Positions 57,539 through 64,000 of a DNA stretch of 64,000 nt are shown in pieces (the first letter of the stretch is position 1; every line of letters begins with the position of its first letter). The notes under the pieces are model-generated. The model was given only the letters and a program-made list of their open reading frames with translations, ran no database searches and had not been told where the DNA came from. Origin of the DNA: Lysinibacillus composti (GTDB lineage Bacteria; Bacillota; Bacilli; Bacillales_A; Planococcaceae). The stretch spans positions 372,001 through 436,000 of the forward strand of contig NZ_JAFBDY010000001.1 of the NCBI RefSeq assembly GCF_016908465.1, in the 5' to 3' direction. A program made the translations under genes and the position numbers.

Positions 57539-57955
57539 ATGGAAAAAGTTGATCATATAGGCATTGCGGTTAAAAATCTTGAAGAAAGTATTACATATTA
57601 TACTCAAACATTAGGTTTAAAACTACTAAAGATAGAAGAAGTGCCTTCTCAAAATGTCCGTGTTGCTTTCATTGATGCGGGAAATGTTAAATTTGAGCTA
57701 CTTGAACCAACAAGTGAAGATAGTGCAATCTATAAACATATTGAAAAAAGAGGAGAAGGCATTCAACATGTCGCGTTTGGAGTAACTGGAATTCGTGAAC
57801 GAATGGCTGAGCTCAAAGAAAAAGGAGTTCGAATTCTTTCTGACGAGCCTAGCCCAGGAGCTGGTGGTGCGGAAGTAGCTTTCTTACATCCAAAAGATTC
57901 ATTTGGTGTTCTTTATGAATTATGTGATAAAAGTAAAAAAGGGGATGCAAAGTAA
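57539..57955 (+). CDS. mce: Methylmalonyl-CoA epimerase
   Basis: Interconverts the (S) and (R) forms of methylmalonyl-CoA between the carboxylase and the mutase. The 138 residues form two vicinal-oxygen-chelate modules with metal ligands His6 (VDHIGIAV), His77 (GIQHVAFGV) and Glu127 (LYELCD), and Glu53 as a likely base. AAGGGGTG precedes the ATG. The stop codon is directly followed by the carboxyltransferase ATG. B. subtilis yqjC is the counterpart. Confidence 0.94.
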   Translation: MEKVDHIGIAVKNLEESITYYTQTLGLKLLKIEEVPSQNVRVAFIDAGNVKFELLEPTSEDSAIYKHIEKRGEGIQHVAFGVTGIRERMAELKEKGVRILSDEPSPGAGGAEVAFLHPKDSFGVLYELCDKSKKGDAK

Positions 57956-59503
57956 ATGGATATGTTCGACAAAATTAATGAAATGTATGATCGAAAACGT
58001 GAAATCGAGCTTGGTGGTGGGGACAAGCGTATAGATAAGCAACATGAAAAGGGGAAACTCACTGCTCGTGAACGTATTGAATTATTACTAGATGAAGGAA
58101 CTTTTGTTGAAATTAATCCTTTTATTACACACCGAACAACTGATTTTGGCATGGATCAGCAAAAAGGACCTGGAGATGGTGTTGTAACAGGTTTCGGTAA
58201 AGTAAATGGGCGAAATGTTTATTTATTTGCTCAAGACTTTACAGTATTTGGTGGTGCGTTAGGGGAAATGCATGCTAAGAAAATTGCGGCTGTTATGGAT
58301 TTGGCTGCTAAAAATGGTACTCCATTTATCGGCATTAACGATTCAGGTGGTGCACGTATTCAAGAAGGGGTATTATCTTTAGATGGTTACGGACACATAT
58401 TCTATCGCAATGCAATCTATTCAGGAGTGATTCCACAAATTTCTGTTATCATGGGTCCTTGCGCAGGAGGGGCGGTATACTCTCCAGCTATTACTGACTT
58501 CATTTTAATGGTCGATAAAACATCACAAATGTTTATAACAGGACCAAAAGTAATTGAAACAGTAACAGGTGAAAAAATATCATCTGAGGATTTAGGTGGT
58601 TCGAAAGTACATAACTCAATTAGTGGTAATGCGCATTTCCGAGCACCTTCTGAAGAGCAATCTATTGAACAAATACGAAAACTGTTAAGCTATTTACCAC
58701 AAAGTAATAAGGAGAAAGCGCCTAAATTACCACGTCCAGAAGGTGATGATTATCGTCCCGATATTATCGACTATGTACCAATTGAGCCGACAAAAGCGTA
58801 TGATATTCGTAAAGTAGTGGAACAAGTTGTGGATGAAGGATCATTTATGGAAGTTCAAGCTGAATTTGCGAAAAACATAGTAGTTGGTTTTGCTCGTATT
58901 GCAGGGGAATCAGTTGGATTAGTATGTAACCAACCTAAGGCACTTGCGGGTGGTTTAGATATAGATTCATCAGATAAAGCATCTCGCTTCATTAGAACTT
59001 GTGATGCATTTAATATTCCAATTATCACGTTTGAGGATGTATCTGGTTTCTTCCCAGGTGTTAAGCAAGAACATGGTGGAATTATTCGACACGGTGCGAA
59101 AATCCTTTATGCTTATTCTGAAGCAACGGTTCCAAAAATCACTGTTATTCTTCGTAAAGCATATGGTGGCGCTTATGTTGCATTAAACTCTAAATCTATC
59201 GGGGCCGACTTAGTATTTTCATGGCCAAACGCGGAAATTGCCGTAATGGGAGCAGCTGGAGCAGCAAATATTATCTTTGCTAATGAAATTGCTAAATCAG
59301 AAGATCCTGAAAGCACACGTGCAGCTAAAATTGAAGAGTATAAAGAAAAATTTGCAAATCCATATGTAGCTGCATCACGCGGTATGGTTGATGATGTAAT
59401 CGACCCTAGGGACACACGAATTAAATTAATCCAAGGGTTAGATATGTTATCAAATAAAGAGGAATCTCGCCCTCATAAAAAGCATGGAAACATACCACTA
59501 TAA
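57956..59503 (+). CDS. yqjD: Acyl-CoA carboxyltransferase (propionyl-CoA carboxylase beta, YqjD)
   Basis: A 515-residue biotin-dependent carboxyltransferase with two crotonase-like halves. KLTARERIELLLDEGTFVE, FTVFGGALGEMHAKKIAAVM and the oxyanion-hole segments DSGGARIQEGV and MGPCAGGAVYSP are typical of PccB/MmdA. Adjacent epimerase and nearby mutase suggest propionyl-CoA carboxylation; methylmalonyl-CoA decarboxylase is the alternative. No dedicated biotin carboxylase subunit lies beside it, so AccB/AccC or genes elsewhere must supply that half. Confidence 0.92.
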   Translation: MDMFDKINEMYDRKREIELGGGDKRIDKQHEKGKLTARERIELLLDEGTFVEINPFITHRTTDFGMDQQKGPGDGVVTGFGKVNGRNVYLFAQDFTVFGGALGEMHAKKIAAVMDLAAKNGTPFIGINDSGGARIQEGVLSLDGYGHIFYRNAIYSGVIPQISVIMGPCAGGAVYSPAITDFILMVDKTSQMFITGPKVIETVTGEKISSEDLGGSKVHNSISGNAHFRAPSEEQSIEQIRKLLSYLPQSNKEKAPKLPRPEGDDYRPDIIDYVPIEPTKAYDIRKVVEQVVDEGSFMEVQAEFAKNIVVGFARIAGESVGLVCNQPKALAGGLDIDSSDKASRFIRTCDAFNIPIITFEDVSGFFPGVKQEHGGIIRHGAKILYAYSEATVPKITVILRKAYGGAYVALNSKSIGADLVFSWPNAEIAVMGAAGAANIIFANEIAKSEDPESTRAAKIEEYKEKFANPYVAASRGMVDDVIDPRDTRIKLIQGLDMLSNKEESRPHKKHGNIPL

Positions 59504-59533
59504 TTCTTAAAGAATTCTAAAAATAAAGTTTTT

Positions 59534-59569
59534 AAAGGAGTTATCCGAATTTGGATAACTCCTTTTTTT
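59534..59569 (+). terminator. Terminator after yqjD
   Basis: AAAGGAGTTATCC (59534-59546) pairs perfectly with GGATAACTCCTTT (59553-59565), followed by a T run. Confidence 0.88.
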
Positions 59570-59667
59570 ACTAGAATATGAGAAATTGGACATTTCTTGT
59601 ATTTATAACAGATGAAGCGTAGAATTATTTGGGTAATGAAATGATTGTAATAAGGAGTTTTGATACT

Positions 59668-60780
59668 ATGAAAAGCCGTTTAGTAAATGAATTTATAGAA
59701 TTAGTGCAAATTGATTCCGAAACAAAGCATGAAGAAGTAATCGCACCGATTATTATTGAAAAGTTAAAAGAAATAGGCTTTGAAGTTTATCAAGATGATG
59801 CACATACAAGAAATGGACATGGAGCAGGTAATATTATTGCTACACTAAAAGGTACGCTCGAAGTAGATCCAATTTACTTTACTGTTCATATGGATACTGT
59901 TGTACCTGGTGTTGGGATTAAACCTGAAATTCGTGAGGATGGATATATTTATTCGGATGGCACTACCATTCTAGGCGCAGATGATAAAGCAGGTATGGCT
60001 GCATTATTTGAAATGGCTCGCAGATTAAAAGAAAAATCAATTGAACATGGAACAATCCAATTTATCATAACTGCAGGAGAAGAAAGTGGATTAGTTGGTG
60101 CTAAAGAATTAGACCCCTCTAAAATCATTGCAAAATATGGCTTTGCCGTTGATAGTGATGGGAAGGTAGGGGGGATTGTTACTGCCGCTCCATTTCAAGC
60201 TAAAATTGAAACAAAGATTTTCGGTAAAACAGCACACGCAGGGGTTGCACCTGAAAAAGGCATTTCTGCTATCACATTAGCTTCTAAAGCTATTTCCCAA
60301 ATGAAATTGGGACGTATCGATGAAGAAACAACAGCAAATATTGGACGATTTGAAGGTGGGAAAGCAACCAATATTGTTTGTGATGAAGTGTATATTTTAG
60401 CGGAAGCTCGTTCCATAAAAAAAGAAAAATTAGATGCTCAAACAGCTCATATGAAAGAAACATTCGAGAAAGTTGCAAGTAATTTCGGTGGTTCTTCTGA
60501 TGTTACGGTAAAAATAATGTACCCAGGATATTCTGCATCTGAAACGGACAAAGTTGTACAAGTTGCAATGGAAGCTGTTCAAAATATTAATCGACAACCA
60601 CAGCTAGGAATTTCTGGCGGGGGCAGTGATGCCAATGTTATTGCTGGTTTCGGTATCCCAACTGTAAATCTGTCTGTTGGCTATGAGAACATTCATACTA
60701 CTAAAGAACGTATGCCAATCGAAGAGTTAGAAAAATTAGCTGATTTATTAGAAGAAATTATAAAAGTTTCATCAAAGTAA
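59668..60780 (+). CDS. yqjE: M20-family peptidase (YqjE, PepT-like)
   Basis: A 370-residue zinc exopeptidase of the M20/tripeptidase-like group. FTVHMDTVVPGVGIKP with a metal His, ILGADDKAGMAALFEM with the bridging Asp, ITAGEESGLVGAKEL with catalytic and metal glutamates, and AVDSDGKVGG carry the site; the lid domain spans about 175-290. The ATG at 59668 follows AAGGAG by ten bases; earlier in-frame starts lack a site. Substrate peptides are unknown. Place after yqjD matches B. subtilis. Confidence 0.88.
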   Translation: MKSRLVNEFIELVQIDSETKHEEVIAPIIIEKLKEIGFEVYQDDAHTRNGHGAGNIIATLKGTLEVDPIYFTVHMDTVVPGVGIKPEIREDGYIYSDGTTILGADDKAGMAALFEMARRLKEKSIEHGTIQFIITAGEESGLVGAKELDPSKIIAKYGFAVDSDGKVGGIVTAAPFQAKIETKIFGKTAHAGVAPEKGISAITLASKAISQMKLGRIDEETTANIGRFEGGKATNIVCDEVYILAEARSIKKEKLDAQTAHMKETFEKVASNFGGSSDVTVKIMYPGYSASETDKVVQVAMEAVQNINRQPQLGISGGGSDANVIAGFGIPTVNLSVGYENIHTTKERMPIEELEKLADLLEEIIKVSSK

Positions 60781-60796
60781 ATCGTAGGTGATTTGT

Positions 60797-61312
60797 ATGT
60801 CATTTGAAAAATCAGTTGTATTTCGTTGCGAAAATGAAGAATATGCTTTACCGGTTGAAAGGGTCGTGTCTATCGAAAAAATTGAACAGATCACACCGAT
60901 TCCACATTTACCGAACTACCTGATTGGATTTACTCGTAACCGTGGTCAGTTAATTCCTATTTTAGATTTTAGTATAATTTTGTATAACAAACCAAGCCAA
61001 TTGAAAACATCCCAAATGATTGTCTTAAACTCAAATGTTGTGAATTATGGTTTGTTTGTTAACGAAGCTAAGGAAATCTTAGATATTCAAGAAAGCGAAC
61101 TAATTCAAACTGGTCTGGTCAATTATTCAAAAACAAGATACTTTACAGCGATTGCCAATCTACAGGAACGCATGATTACTTGTGTTGACCCGGATGTATT
61201 AGTAAACTCTCTAGAGGGGATTCGGGAAATTATCGAGTATTTACATCAAATCTTAGAAAATGAAAAAAATAAAAAGGAAGCTAGAACTACTGAATTTCTT
61301 CAGTTTTTCTAG
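60797..61312 (+). CDS. CheW-like chemotaxis adaptor
   Basis: A 171-residue protein with one CheW/SH3-like domain (about 5-140): VVFRCENEEYALPVERVVSI and RGQLIPILDFSIIL are the conserved parts. A C-terminal helical tail (about 145-171) is extra. CheW couples receptors to the CheA kinase, but no cheA, cheY or receptor gene is nearby, so its partner is unknown. The ATG at 60797 follows TAGGTGA. Its TAG stop overlaps the stop codon of the converging DedA gene. Confidence 0.8.
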   Translation: MSFEKSVVFRCENEEYALPVERVVSIEKIEQITPIPHLPNYLIGFTRNRGQLIPILDFSIILYNKPSQLKTSQMIVLNSNVVNYGLFVNEAKEILDIQESELIQTGLVNYSKTRYFTAIANLQERMITCVDPDVLVNSLEGIREIIEYLHQILENEKNKKEARTTEFLQFF

Positions 61313-61315
61313 CTT
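61278..61315. terminator. Bidirectional stem at overlapping stop codons
   Basis: AAGCTAGAA (61278-61286) pairs with TTCTAGCTT (61307-61315); both genes stop inside the right arm. Poly-A/T flanks on both sides allow termination in both directions. Confidence 0.6.
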
Positions 61316-61971
61316 TTCATTTTTGTCTCTAACTTATTCTTTTTAAATGAAACTACAAAGCCGCAAATACTTGGAATAAACATAACTATTGTAATAAAAG
61401 AAAGGGTAAACAATAGATTTCCTTTTACCCATGACATATTTCCAAAAGCAAAGCCCGTGCCTAACCAAATACTAGTCCAGACAAATGCCCCTAAAACATT
61501 ATAGCTTACAAAACTTCGATAGGAATAGCCAGTAAAACCCGCGATAAAAGGCATCATAGTTCGCATTAGAGGAATGAATCGTGAAAAAGTAATAGCGACT
61601 TTATCGTAATCATTGAGAAATATACGAGCTTTATCCAGTGTTTGAATTGGAATAATCTTCATAAGACGAGAATTTTCAGAAGGTATGTTCCTAATGCTTT
61701 TTCCAATTAAATAATTATTACTATCGGCAAGGGATGTTGCAATAAAAAATATGAAAAATAAGCTTAGTAAGCTTAGCTGGTCCATCGCGGCAATAGCACC
61801 ACTAGCAAAAACGAGTGAATCTCCTGGTAAGAAAGTTAAAATAACAAAACCTGTTTTACCAAAAACAATAGCAAAAAGTAGAAAGTATATATAAATACCA
61901 AACTTTTCTATATAGTAATAAAGATCTGAATCGAGCAGTTGTAGAAATTCGAAAATTTCGGAGATAATCAT
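61309..61971 (-). CDS. DedA-family membrane protein
   Basis: A 220-residue protein of the DedA/SNARE-associated (VTT) family, now linked to lipid-carrier flipping in several bacteria. FGKTGFVILTFLPGDSLVFA, the re-entrant-type FSRFIPLMRTMMPFIAGFTG block with its conserved Arg, and about five hydrophobic segments are visible. Of two adjacent ATG codons I prefer the inner one (61971) because GGAGG is only one base before the outer. It converges on the CheW gene. Confidence 0.87.
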   Translation of the reverse strand: MIISEIFEFLQLLDSDLYYYIEKFGIYIYFLLFAIVFGKTGFVILTFLPGDSLVFASGAIAAMDQLSLLSLFFIFFIATSLADSNNYLIGKSIRNIPSENSRLMKIIPIQTLDKARIFLNDYDKVAITFSRFIPLMRTMMPFIAGFTGYSYRSFVSYNVLGAFVWTSIWLGTGFAFGNMSWVKGNLLFTLSFITIVMFIPSICGFVVSFKKNKLETKMKS

Positions 61972-62123
61972 CATTCCTCCTATACTGCATTTTATGTACT
62001 ATCTTACTAAAATAAAAACATAAATAAAAATGAAAACCATCCTGAATTTAAGTGGAATACATTTTTGAAACATTTTTTCTTGTTTAACGTAAATATACTC
62101 AAAAGCCAATTGAGGTGAACTTT

Positions 62124-62627
62124 GTGAAATTACCATATCGTCCCATAATAATTTTTCCTAAAACAAAACTAGAAAAAGTTGCAGATTGGGTAGGTATAAG
62201 TTTATTCCTAGTAGCAATTTTTTATATAATCATTATGTGGGGAAATATTCCAAATGAAGTTCCAGGTCATTTCAATAGCAAAGGAGAAGTAGATCGCTGG
62301 GGTACAAAATTTGAAATACTTATTTTACCTGTGATTGGGGCTTTTTTATTTGTACTTCTAAGTCTATTAGAAAAAGCACCACACATGCATAATTATCCGA
62401 AAAGATTAAATGAATCAAATGTTGAACAGTTTTATTTAGCGAGTAGAAAAATGCTTAATATGATCAAAAACATTTGTTTGCTTCTGTTTACATTTTTAAC
62501 GATTCAAATCGTTCGAGTTTCATTGGGAGAAATTTATACACTTGGTGTCTGGTTTTTACCAATTATATTAATTATCATATTTGGAACGATTATTTTTGGG
62601 ATAATCAAACAATCCAAAATAAAGTAA
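62124..62627 (+). CDS. DUF1648-domain membrane protein
   Basis: A 167-residue membrane protein with about four helices (20-43, 65-85, 115-132, 140-162). The loop WGNIPNEVPGHFNSKGEVDR is the DUF1648 signature, found in SdpI-like immunity and related proteins. The GTG at 62124 lies six bases after TGAGGTGA; an earlier in-frame GTG overlaps that site. Function is unknown; no SdpC-like toxin gene is beside it. Confidence 0.78.
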   Translation: MKLPYRPIIIFPKTKLEKVADWVGISLFLVAIFYIIIMWGNIPNEVPGHFNSKGEVDRWGTKFEILILPVIGAFLFVLLSLLEKAPHMHNYPKRLNESNVEQFYLASRKMLNMIKNICLLLFTFLTIQIVRVSLGEIYTLGVWFLPIILIIIFGTIIFGIIKQSKIK

Positions 62628-62688
62628 AACTACCCTCTAGTTATAGTAAAATAAAATGAAATAAATATGGTTAGCGAGGGATTGTTAA

Positions 62689-63042
62689 TTGCACAATTGG
62701 ATTCAAGTATTTCTTGGTGGTATGGTTGGGGCATTTTTAAGGTTTTTTGTCCAAACAATGACAACCACAACCATATCTCTTTTGATAGTAAATATACTGG
62801 GTAGTTTTTTATTAGGAAGTTTAAATGGGTACTATAACAGAATAAATACGGATACGTCCTATAAATTGTTTTTTACAACGGGTTTACTTGGGGCATTTAC
62901 AACATTTTCTACATTCTCCCAGCATTGGTTTTTTCTATTACAGGAGAGACTTTGGATAGGAGTATTATATGGCAATACAATGACACTTGTTTGTGTACTT
63001 GTAGCATTTTTAGGTTTTCGTATTTTTAGAGGTGAACGTTAA
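62689..63042 (+). CDS. crcB: Fluoride channel Fluc subunit 1
   Basis: A 117-residue four-helix protein of the CrcB/Fluc family, which exports fluoride as a dual-topology dimer. GGMVGAFLRF in helix 1, NILGSFLLGSLNG in helix 2 and GLLGAFTTFSTFSQHWF in helix 3 contain the pore Asn and Phe box. It begins at a TTG after GAGGGATT. The stop overlaps the ATG of the second crcB (TAATG), typical of Gram-positive pairs that form heterodimers with opposite orientation. Confidence 0.93.
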   Translation: MHNWIQVFLGGMVGAFLRFFVQTMTTTTISLLIVNILGSFLLGSLNGYYNRINTDTSYKLFFTTGLLGAFTTFSTFSQHWFFLLQERLWIGVLYGNTMTLVCVLVAFLGFRIFRGER

Positions 63043-63386
63043 TGGAATGGTTTATGGTAGCGCTGGGTGGGGGAATTGGTGCAGTTTTAAGGTTTAGTGT
63101 AATTCAACTCATTTTAAAAATACAATCTCAGACGTTTTGGGCAACGCTAATTGTCAATTTAATTGGTTCTTTTTTTATGGGAATTACTATGCATCATGTT
63201 TTAATATCGAGCCAATTACATCAATTTTTTACTATTGGCGTATTGGGTGGATTCACAACATTTTCTACATTCGCCTTTGATTTAGTAACATTAGTCGAAA
63301 AAAAAGAATGGGTAACAACTTCTATATACATGGTCATAAATTTATTAGGGGGAATTTTGGCATTCATTTTTGGTTGGTTATTATAA
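63042..63386 (+). CDS. crcB2: Fluoride channel Fluc subunit 2
   Basis: A 114-residue partner of the upstream gene. GGGIGAVLRFSVIQ, LIVNLIGSFFMGI and GVLGGFTTFSTFAFDLVTLV are the matching conserved blocks. The two proteins probably insert in opposite directions and form one channel. No fluoride riboswitch is visible upstream of the pair. Confidence 0.93.
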   Translation: MEWFMVALGGGIGAVLRFSVIQLILKIQSQTFWATLIVNLIGSFFMGITMHHVLISSQLHQFFTIGVLGGFTTFSTFAFDLVTLVEKKEWVTTSIYMVINLLGGILAFIFGWLL

Positions 63387-63441
63387 GGCACACATTGGTA
63401 TATAACATATACTTAAATTTTTTAGTTAACGGAGGATACAT

Positions 63442-63921
63442 ATGAAAGCATATTTAGCAAATGGACTATTTTCTATCGGAGATCGATTGGTAAATGAATT
63501 AATAGCAATAAAAATACGAGCTGCAATACCTGGAATTGATTTATATGTGCCTCAGGAAAATGCGGAAATAAACGATAAACAATCATTTGCAGACAGTTTA
63601 GCAATTGCAAACGCAGATATGGAAAAACTTGAAGAAAGTGATGTATTAATAGCTGTATTAGATGGGATTGAGGTAGATTCAGGTGTCGCTGCAGAAATTG
63701 GAGCATTTTCAACATTTAATCGTCCAATTGTTGCACTATTTTCTGATGTTCGCCAGTTAGGCCGCGATAATCAGAATAAGATTGATGCGCTAATTGCAGA
63801 TGGAACGGAAAATCAGTTTATCTATCGTAATTTGTTTGTTATTGGAATTATTAAGAAAAATGGTGTCATTGTCAGTTCAATAGAAGAAGTTGTTGAACAA
63901 ATAGAAAAATTAAATAGATAG
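63442..63921 (+). CDS. Nucleoside 2-deoxyribosyltransferase-like protein
   Basis: A 159-residue member of the PF05014-type family, which exchanges bases on deoxyribonucleosides. The N-terminal strand AYLANGLFSIGDR and the active-site loop VLDGIEVDSGVAAEIGAF, with Glu85 as the expected nucleophile and an upstream Asp, are present. ACGGAGG precedes the ATG. Its exact substrate is unknown; it may act in deoxynucleoside salvage. Confidence 0.87.
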   Translation: MKAYLANGLFSIGDRLVNELIAIKIRAAIPGIDLYVPQENAEINDKQSFADSLAIANADMEKLEESDVLIAVLDGIEVDSGVAAEIGAFSTFNRPIVALFSDVRQLGRDNQNKIDALIADGTENQFIYRNLFVIGIIKKNGVIVSSIEEVVEQIEKLNR

Positions 63922-63952
63922 AATATTAAAATGAAGGAAGGGTGATTTTTTC

Positions 63953-64000
63953 TTGAAAAGAACTGCAGAAGTCGTATTAAGTATTATTTCGATCGTTTTT
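63953..64000 (+). CDS. Start of a membrane protein gene, possibly DUF4064
   Basis: A TTG at 63953 eight to nine bases after AAGGGTGA opens a frame encoding KRTAEVVLSIISIVF, which runs off the window. A basic start followed by a hydrophobic helix resembles DUF4064 proteins, but 16 residues are too few to be sure. Confidence 0.45.
   Translation, partial: MKRTAEVVLSIISIVF

Noticed and set aside
62628-62688. Possible fluoride riboswitch before crcB
   Set aside because: No matching conserved blocks and the leader is too short.

Overview
The window is a low-GC chromosomal segment of an aerobic, endospore-forming Bacillales bacterium. Gene order follows the Bacillus subtilis yqh-yqi-yqj region closely: gcvT-gcvPA-gcvPB, yqhL, lipM, yqhQ, yqhR, aroQ, papA, efp, spoIIIA, accBC, yqhY, nusB, folD, xseAB, ispA, dxs, yqxC, ahrC, recN, spoIVB, spo0A, yqiK, bcd/bkd, brxB, yqjA, yqjC, yqjD, yqjE. 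A B12-dependent ribonucleotide reductase, a methylmalonyl-CoA mutase pair and a very reduced spoIIIA operon point away from B. subtilis itself and towards the Planococcaceae (Lysinibacillus/Solibacillus-like). That family assignment is an inference; the genus cannot be settled from the sequence. No rRNA, tRNA, CRISPR array, insertion sequence or prophage is visible apart from one lone holin-like gene.

Layout. 1-5.8 kb: 3' part of aroK, a tandem glycine riboswitch, the glycine-cleavage genes gcvT-PA-PB and a rhodanese. 5.8-15 kb: the octanoyltransferase LipM, class II ribonucleotide reductase NrdJ behind a perfect NrdR box, a TauE-type permease, YqhQ, then yqhR-aroQ-papA-efp and a DoxX protein. 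15.2-18 kb: spoIIIAC-AD-AE-AF-AG-AH with no spoIIIAA or spoIIIAB and with shortened AE, AF and AG. 18-26 kb: accBC, a divergent TetR / multidrug-efflux cassette with two adaptor proteins, and a luciferase-like monooxygenase. 26-38 kb: yqhY, spore protein Tlp, glpK, nusB, folD, xseA-xseB-ispA-dxs-tlyA, argR, recN. 38-44 kb: spoIVB, spo0A, a holin-like gene, a DUF342 protein, a phosphodiesterase and a DUF2627 protein. 44-50 kb: bcd-lpdV-bkdAA-bkdAB-bkdB. 50.5-61 kb: mutA-mutB-meaB behind a cre-like site, brxB, a yqjA-type transporter with an ATT start, a 30-residue Prli42-like protein, mce, pccB/yqjD, a peptidase and a CheW protein. 61-64 kb: DedA, a DUF1648 protein, a crcB pair, a nucleoside deoxyribosyltransferase and the start of another gene.

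How the genes fit together. Leucine dehydrogenase and the Bkd complex degrade branched-chain amino acids to acyl-CoAs. Propionyl-CoA from valine and isoleucine could then enter the TCA cycle through the carboxyltransferase, epimerase and B12-dependent mutase encoded just downstream. The glycine-cleavage genes supply one-carbon units to the folate pool that FolD also handles. LipM and LpdV serve the lipoyl enzymes. The spo genes (spoIIIA, tlp, spoIVB, spo0A) show a sporulating lineage. The most unusual items are the stripped-down spoIIIA operon, the ATT start codon of the YqjA-like gene, the unannotated Prli42-like microprotein, the glycine riboswitch with an enlarged arm in its second aptamer, and a small intergenic stretch at 43.4-43.7 kb that I cannot explain.
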